Below, one piece after another: positions 17,401 to 26,400 of a stretch of 64,000 bases of DNA. The notes beneath the pieces were generated by a model. The model worked only from the letters and a program-made list of their open reading frames with translations. It was not told the origin of the DNA and ran no database searches. Position 1 is the stretch's first letter; each line of letters opens with the position of its first letter. This DNA is from Bradyrhizobium rifense (GTDB lineage: Bacteria; Pseudomonadota; Alphaproteobacteria; Rhizobiales; Xanthobacteraceae), in NCBI RefSeq assembly GCF_008123425.1, contig NZ_VSSS01000061.1, positions 113,188 through 177,187 of the forward strand, given 5' to 3'. The translations under genes were made by a program, and so were the position numbers.

Positions 17401-20400
17401 GGTCAATGACACCCGACGGAGCGGATTGGATGCGGGAGGCCCGGCCTATACTGACGGCGGCTCCATTTCGATCGCGACCAACAAGAGCAGCAACTCAGGC
17501 ACGGATACGACCGGCAGTATCCTGCTTGCGCAGGGATCGACGCTCGATGCATCGAGTGGCGGATATATTTCCTCGACCGGCTTTGCCAAGACCGTCTCGA
17601 CGGGCGTGATGGCCGGGCGCGGCGGCAGCATCTCGTTGCAGCTCTATCAGGGCTACGATTATGTTGTGCAACAGAGTGGCTCGCCTGAGCAGCCGACGAA
17701 AGGCAATGTGGCCCAGCTTCAACTTGACGGAACTCTGCGCGCGTATGGCTTCCAGACCAACGGAACATTGACGCTCGGTGCCGCCAAGACGATTACAATC
17801 GACAGCACCGCACATGCCGATGCGAACTCCGGCATTGTAACGTCCACGCTCGGCGGGGGCCTGACGGCGACTACGCTCGCGGCGTCGCGGCTGACTGATG
17901 GCGGTTTCAGCTCCTATCTTATCCAGTCCGCGCCTGATGGCTGGACCGGTACCAGCGCGACAATTACCGTCGCGGCCGGGACGAACCTGACCTTGCAACA
18001 GAAGAATCTGTCGAGCCTCGCCGATTACAGCAAGCTCGGGACCGGCAACAAGGTCGCCAGCACGGCGGCCACTGCGATGCTCCCGGACGACCAGCGAAAA
18101 TCGGTTGACCTCACCCTCAAGTCGGACGACATTTTGGTCGACACCGGCGCTGCGATCGTGACCGATCCGCAGGCGAAAGTGAGCTTCGGCGGCATCCCGG
18201 CGATTACAGACTCCACGCCGACGCGCGAGCGGGCAGCCCAAACCGTGCTGATCCGCGGCAGCGTGATCGATCACGCCGGCACCGTGACGGTGAACGCGCA
18301 GAGGACCTGGCTCGGTTCGCAGGCCAAGATCGACGTGTCGGGAACCTTTGTTGCGAATTCGAACTACGGAACGTCGAACGGCGCGAAAACCAGCGGCACG
18401 GTGCTCGGCGGCGGTGCCTTCATCGTCGAAGCGGCGAACCCCGTCGCGGTCACCGCCCAAGCGGGGACCTATGTCAGCGGCCTGGTGCCGGCGGGCAGCT
18501 CTGTGGTCGCCGAGACCGGCGCGGTGGTCGACGTGTCCGGCTATGCCACCACGATCCAGGCCCTGGACTCCGCGGGCAAGTCAGCGCCGTCGCAGTCCTG
18601 GAGCGATGCGGGCAGCGTGCAGATCGACGCGGCTGGCTTTGTCTGGGGCGGCACGTTCAAGGCCCTTGGCGGCCGCCTGGCCGACGGAACGCAGGTGCTG
18701 GGCGCCGACGGCAAGACTCCCGTCGCCAATGGTGGCACCATTGTTCTCGGCGGCGGCGCGATGCTGCTGCAGCAGGACTCGACCAACGTCACCGCCGCAC
18801 TCTCCAACGTTGTTTCGGGCGGAGCGGCAACGCTCGCCAACATCGCAGCCAATTCGGGCTCGCTCGTTGGCCAGCTCAGGCCGGCCGGCGACGCGACATC
18901 CACGCTGTTTGCCGCCGTCGACAAGCTGGACGCGTTCGAGAACGTCTTCCTCTACAGCGGCACCGCGCCGAACGGTGCGGGACGCATTTTCACGGGGCTC
19001 TCGGGAAATACCTATGGCATCGCCGCACCATCGCTCAGCGCCCTGAAGATCGCGGGTTCAGTGAATTGGACCTCCGGTGACGGTTTGTCCCGGCTCTACG
19101 TCGCAGCCAGCACGATCGCCTCGACCACGCCGGGCAGCACCGTCACGCTCGCGGCACCCTATATGTCGCTCACCGGTGGCGGCGGCGGTGCCAGCACGTC
19201 GAACAGCTCGATCAATCTGGGCTTCGAGCGCGGCAAGGCGGGTGGTCCGGACCACATCATCGCGCAGACGATCGACATCGAGGGGGCGGATTTCGCCGGC
19301 TTCAACGACATCGAATTCAAGAGCCTCGGCGACATCCGCCTGAGCACGCCCAAGGTCGCGGACGGCCTCGGCGCGGACGCGCCCAGATTCACCGGCAAGC
19401 TTCAGGCCGCCGGCGCCAATCTGCTGCTCGATGCGCAGCGGATCTATCCCGTGTCGGCCGTCGACTTCACCATTCAAACGACCGGAAGTGTCACATTCCA
19501 GGCGACCGCCGGCGGAGGCAGCGCTGTGCCGCTGTCGGCCGGCGGTTCGTTGTCGGTCTTTGCAACGACGATCGATCAGGGCGGAAATCTGTTCGCGCCG
19601 CTCGGCAAGATCGCGCTCGGAGATGACGGGACGTTGAGCGGGATCAAGACCAGTTCGGTCACGCTCGAGCCGGGCAGTCTCACGTCGGTCACGCTCGCCG
19701 ACACGGTCGTGCCCTATGGTGAAACGGTCGACGGCGTCAATTGGTACTACAACGCAAGCCTTCACCCGTTGCAGGCGGCGTCGAGCACCGGTGAGCCGGT
19801 GTTGCCCTCGAAGGGCCTTGTGCTCAACGGGAATAACGTCGCGGTCAAGCAGGGCTCGACCATCGATACCCGCGGTGGCGGCGATCTCCAGGCCATGGAA
19901 TGGATCCAGGGCAAAGGCGGCTCCCGCGATACGCTGGCGACGACGCCGTCGGGCCAGACCGTCTACGCGCTGGTACCGAGCTACAACGATCCGATCGCGG
20001 CCTACGACATCCACTTCGCCACGTCGCGCAGCCTGGATGGCGGCCAGACCGTCAAGGCGGGCGACGCTTATCCGCTGGCGGGACAGCAGATCTATCTCGA
20101 CGGCAGCACTGGCGTTCCTGCCGGGACGTACACGCTCTATCCCGGCCACTACGCCACTTTGCCGGGCGCGGTGCGCGTCGTCGACTACGGCAACAATCTC
20201 GGACGCAACCTCCCGTCGGGCACGACGTTGCCGGACGGCACCGTGCTGGTGTCCGGCCACTACACGCAATCGGCGCGGCCGGGCGCCTATTCGTCGGGCA
20301 GCGAGCTGTTCGCAATTCAGAGCAGCAGCGTCTGGCGTCAATACAGCGAATACAGCTTCAGCACCGCCAACAGCTATTTCACCGACAAGGCCAACCACGA

Positions 20401-23400
20401 CGGCGTCGCGATCCCACGGCTTCCGGTCGATGCCGGCCGCATCGCTGTCGTTGCGCAGCAAACGCTCCTTCTCGGTGCGACCGAGCTGAGCGCGCCTGCC
20501 GCAGGAGGACGCGGCGGCGAGCTCGATATTTCCAGCGACAAGCTGGCCGTGCTGAGCTCCAGTGTGAATCAGCAGCCGTACGCGGCTGCCGGCTATGTCG
20601 TGGTGGCAAGCGACCAGCTCGCCAGCTTTGAAAGCGTCCTGATCGGCGGACTCCGTAGTGATACGTCGAAAGGCACGCAGATTACGGGGACCGCGTCCGA
20701 GCTCGTGGTCGATACGCCGGATGGCCTGGTGGTTCCGGAAATCATGCTCGTGACCCAGCCGGGAACGACGCAACAGACTGTCTCATCGTCGTTCCAGGTC
20801 AATGTCAGCGGCAATTGGCTCGACGGTACGACCCAATTCTCGGCCAATGCGCCGAAGGGCACCGGCACCATCTCGATCGCCACCGGCAGCGTGATCACGA
20901 CCAGCGGGATCGTTCACTCCGGCGCGGGACGCAATTTCTATGTCGCCTCGAATCCGAGCAGCACCACCGCCCAGCAGGTGGCGGCCGCTCTCGGAGGAAC
21001 GCTGGATTCCACCGGCACCGTGATCACCGGCGCAGACATCAACAAGCTGCCCGTCAGCGTTCCGGGCGCCGGCTACAGCAACGGCAGCCCGTCGTCCGCA
21101 GCCGTGTTGTCCAGCTACTCCACTCCGGGCCTGGGTGCCTTGTTCGTCGCGTCTCAGGATTCGACGGTTTCGGTCGCGGGACCCTCCGGATCGCCGCTGA
21201 CGATCCAGTTCACGACGCTGGCGAGCAGCAACAACCCGGTGCGCAGCGCTGACGGCAGCAGCGGTCCGGCCGCGATCACTTTGCCGGGCGGCAATGTCGG
21301 TCATGTCGAGATCGAGGCGGGCGCGCACATTACGACCAACAGTCTGTTCATGCAGGCGACCGCGACCACCAACAACATCATCCTCAACAAGCCGGTCGCC
21401 GGCAATCCCAACGTGCCGGCCGCCACCATCACCGCCAACCAGGGCAAGATCGTCGGCCGCACCATCGGGATCGGCGCGAGCTCGAACGACAGCGTGACCC
21501 TGAGCCAGACCAATCTGGCTCAACTCGGCGGCGTGAAGAATCTCACTCTCGCTGCCATCAGCGGCGACATTACGTTCCACGGCTCGGATCTGATCCAGGC
21601 GACGATGCAGTCGTTGACGCTCGACGCGCGCGCGGTGACCGGGATCGGCGGCAATACAAGGATCGAGATCGGCGGCACCGTGAACCTGCTCAACAGCAGC
21701 GGCACGACCGGTACGTCGGCACGGGCCGGCCTGACCGGGACCCTCGGCATCGCTGCGGCCGACATCGTGTTCGGTGGCGGCACGCAGACGATCGCGGGAT
21801 TCTCGCAAGTGAACCTCACGGCCGGCGACAAGGTTCTGTTCAGCGGTCAGGGCGGGCTGACGCTCGGGACCGGCAGCGACGTGGTCGGCCTCCAGATGGT
21901 CACGCCGCTGGTGTCGGTCGGCGGCAACACTTCGAAGGGCGGCGGATCGTTCGTCCTTGCGACCGCCGGCGTCGTCAACATCGGCGACGTCGCCAATGCC
22001 TCCGCCAGAACCAGTGCGCCTGCCGATAGCGGCGATACAGGCGGCAGCCTGATGATCCGCGGCGGCAGCGTCAGCCTCGGCGGATTTGTCGATGCTGAGA
22101 ACAACCAGCACACGGGCAACGTCATCCAGGCGCAGGCCGGCTCGATCACGCTGGAAGCGACGACCGGGGATGTGACGCTCGACAACAATGCCTATGTGTC
22201 GGCGCGGGGCTACGCCAAGACCCTGGTCGACACCGTGACGTATCTCCCCGGCGGCAAGGTCGTGCTGAAGGCCGATGCGGGCAACGTGCTGACGCGCGAC
22301 GCCAGCGTCATCGACGTGGCGCAGCCGGACGGCGGCGCGGGTTATGGCGGCCAGATCCAGATTCTCGCGACGACCGGCCGTGCGAGCGTGTTCGGGACCA
22401 TCTACGGCAAGGGCGGCGACGGCCTCGGCGGCAGCTTCCTGATCGACACCAACAGTCTGCAGGTCGACTCGAGCCAGCCGTTCACAAAGCAGGTGATGCT
22501 CGATCCCTTGGCGGACAAGTTGCTGGTGGGCGGATTCACCGGTGCGATGGACATCCACACCCGCACCGGCAATTTGATCCTGTCGCAGGGCCACACGCTC
22601 AAGGCCAATTCGATTACGCTCACGGCGGACGATCCGACCTGGACCAGCGACGATCTGTCGGCGGCGTTCGGCCGGGTCATCATTGCCGGCACGCTCGATG
22701 CCAGCGGCTATGCAGGCAAGACTGCCGACGGCACCGGACAGGCCGGCGGCCAAGTCAGGCTTTACGGCGCCAACGAAGTGACGCTCGACACCACCGGTCT
22801 GATCGATGCGTCGACCGCGCACAGTGACGAGCGCGGCGGCGACGTGACGATCGGCATCAGCTGGAACGCCAACACGAACGGCGGCATCTATCTGAACCAG
22901 GGATCGGTCATCGACGTCCATGGCGGTACGAAGGGCGGCCTGAGCGGCGGCACCGTGCTGCTGCGTGCGCCCAACGACGGCAACAACGATGTCAACATCG
23001 CGCCGATCTCGACCAGGATCATCGGCGCCCGCGACGTGACGATCGAATCCTTCGTCAGCTTCAGCACCAACGGGCAGGGCGGCATCGATGCGTCCGGGCT
23101 CGGCTGGAACGGCATCCTCGATCCGGGCGGGCAGGTGACGACGACCAGCTTCAGGATCAATTCGGTCTACGTGCCGCCCGGCACCGGCGGTTCCTATAGC
23201 GGTGTCCCGGACGTGATCTTCTCGTCGCCCGCGACCGCGACGACCGGGCTCAAGAGCATCACGATCGCGCCGACGAGCAGCCTGTATCATCTCGATCCGA
23301 ACACCTCGGGCACTTTCGTCATCGAAGCTCCCGCGGGCGGCACGGCCGCGACCGGTACCGTGACGACGGATGCGAACGGCGTTCCCACCCTGTCGATCAC

Positions 23401-26400
23401 TAATCCGGGCAGCGGCTTTGCGGGCGCACCCGCGACCGTCCGCTTTTACAAGGATGGCGTGCTGCTGGCCTCGTATCAGACGACCAGCAGCGATTTCGCC
23501 AGCACGCAGTTTACGTCGGCGGGGCAGGCTGCGGGCACCGCGGTGATGGGGCTGAAGAGCATCTCCATCGCTACGAGCAGCAGCTGGTACCATCTCGACC
23601 CGAACGTCTCGGGCACCGTCGTGATCGACGCGCCCAATGGCGGCATTGCGGCGACCGGCACCGTGACGACGGACGCGAACGGCGTTCCGACCTTCACGAT
23701 CACCAATGCGGGTAGTGGCTTCACCGGCGCGCCCGCCACCATCAGCTTCTATCGCGACGGCAAGCTCGTGCTCACCGGCCACATGAGCGCGAGCGATTTC
23801 GCCAGCAGTATGATGACCGTGGTCGGCATCAACGTGACCAATGCGGGCACAGGCTACGCCGGCGCGGCGACAGCCACCTTCTCCGGCGGCGGCAGCGGAT
23901 CGACGCAGGCCGGGGCTGTCAACGCCGACATGGGCACGTCCACCGCCACAGGATCCGGCGCCTTCGCCAACGTCACGCTGCAGCAATATACGCAGGGCAC
24001 GTTCACTTACGCGACCGCCACCGACTTCAAGAGCTACGGTTTCGGTGCGGCCGTCGACCGCCTGGTCAAGCCGCTCGCCGATCAGCTCGGCACGTCGGTG
24101 GTGCATCTGCGGCCCGGCGTCGACCTGGTGAACCCGTCGACGACGATCAACGGCGGCAACATCACCATTGCCAGCAGCTGGAATCTCGCGGCCGGTACGG
24201 CGTTGAACCTGCAGACGGGCCAGCGCAGCTCAGGGCAGACGTTCCAGTATTTCGATCCCACCACCAGCTACGTCGACTTCGTCTACCGCTATCTCGCCAA
24301 CTATGGAACGGCGGCCTCCCCCTATTACGCAGCAGAGGCCGGCGCGCTCACGCTTCGCGCGGTCAACAACATCAACGTCAACGCCTCGATCTCCGACGGC
24401 TTCTTCCAGTTCGCGAACTATCGGGACAGCAGCTATCAGAGCGATCTCACGGCGTATCTAGGCGGCAACTCCCGATCGATCGATGGGTCCGGCGCTACCG
24501 CCGCCTATCAACTGAACGGCTACAAGACCCTTCCATTCGCACCGTACAACCCGACCGCAAATGGGGTTAGCCCGAGCTCGCTGGATCTCTCTGGGGCGGA
24601 CCTGTTTCCGCATTCGCTGAACGTCTGCGTCAGCCACTGTGGCCCCGACACCGCATCCGACGTCACCACGACGATCACCAATCCGGGTTCATGGACCTAT
24701 CGGCTGACCGCCGACGCCGACACGGCGAGCGCCAACCCGAACGCGATGCAATCGCTCGACAGCGTGAACGGCAGGAACGCCGGCGATGTGGTGTTGAACG
24801 GACATGTCACCAGCACGTTCAACGCTCAGAGCACCAACTTCACGGTCAATCTTGCGACCATGGTGCGCACTGGCACTGGCGACATCACAATTGAGGCCGC
24901 CCGTGACGTCTCACTCGCTGATACAGTCGCTCCGGGCACCATCTATGCCGCAGGTGTAAACACGGCTCCCTATGCCAATCCTTACGATGCGTCCGGCAAG
25001 GTCGTGGATCCAGACGGCTTCCTCGAACCTCAGGTGCTGAAGTACGGGCCGCAGAGCACGACTGCTGTTGTGAACGTTGCCACCGTGTACGGTCCGCCCA
25101 CAGCTGCCGCATTCCCAACCCAGGGTGGCGACGTGTCGGTGACCGCGCAGCGCGATATCAAGGGGCGCCGGGATGTCACGACGACTCAATCGATTTTTGG
25201 CACCACCAGAACGACGCTATGGAATGCCTACTACACTCCATGGCTGATGGCTGATGCGGGGGTCGGGCAGTCCGCCACCTCCGCACTCGTTGGGGCAGGC
25301 GTGTTCGCGCCGACTGATCAAGGCATCGCCTCACAAACCGCCTGGTGGATCCAGTACGGCAGCTTTCACGATGGGATCATCAGTGCAGGCGGCAATGTGG
25401 CAGTTACCGCCGGACGCGACCTGATCGACGTGTCTGTGTCGTTGCCAACTACGGGGCGGGTGAGCGGGGGCCTTGCGTCCTTGACCAGCGGCACGATCAG
25501 CACGCCCCAAACGCATCTTTACGACAGTGGCAACATGCAGGTACGGGCCGGGCGCAATTTGCTCGGCGGCTCCTATTACGAAGGATCTGGCCATGCCAGC
25601 ATTTTGGTCAATGGTGTGGTCGATCAGAACGGGACGGTTACGACCAGCAAGTTGGTGAATGGCGCTCCCATCACGTTGCCGAACTACACCCTGCTCGCGG
25701 TCGACACCGGCCAGATCAACATGGTTTCGGGTGGGTCGATGGCGATCGGAGGCGTGGTCAATCCCGCAGAGCTGCACCAGCAAAATGGTACTCAGGCCAA
25801 TCCTGATCCTTCGAAGGCTGCCGCCTTCATTCTGATGAACACATACGGCCCGGATAGCGGAGTAAGCCTGACGGCGATCACCGGAAACCTGAACCTTGCT
25901 ATGCCCCAGACATATGCCCTGACTACCTCGGCAGCGTGGAAAAGTGGGGTGACCTATCCCGCAAGCTTCACGGCGGTGGCGGCGGCAGGCGACATCACCA
26001 CCAATGGGCTCGTGACGAACAATCCTCAGCTCACTCCCGCAATGCCGGGCATCGTGTTGACCGGCTCGGAAGGGGGCAAGTTCGAGCTGCTGGCGCAGGG
26101 GAGCATCGATCTGACGGGCGGCTTCGTGATGTCGGGTACCAATACGACGGCCCCCGCAATTTCAGCGGGACAGTCCCTGCTTGATGCTGCGTTCGATCCA
26201 TACCAGCCCAACAACGGTATGACCGGTGCGTTCTCTTCTCCAATTCTCGCGCATCGAGACGACCATGATACGAATCCGGCGCGCATCTACGCAGTCACCG
26301 GCGACATTTCGGCGATCGCAACCACGACGACCAACGTCACCCGCCCGGCGGGGAAGATCGTCTCTGCCGCTCCGACTTCGTATACGAGGGTGGAGCTGAA

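Noticed and set aside
20783..24106. A 1,107-codon open frame on the minus strand inside the adhesin gene
   Set aside because: The composition is Arg/Ala/Asp-rich as expected for the antisense of a repetitive GC-rich gene; no domain, signal or start site supports it.
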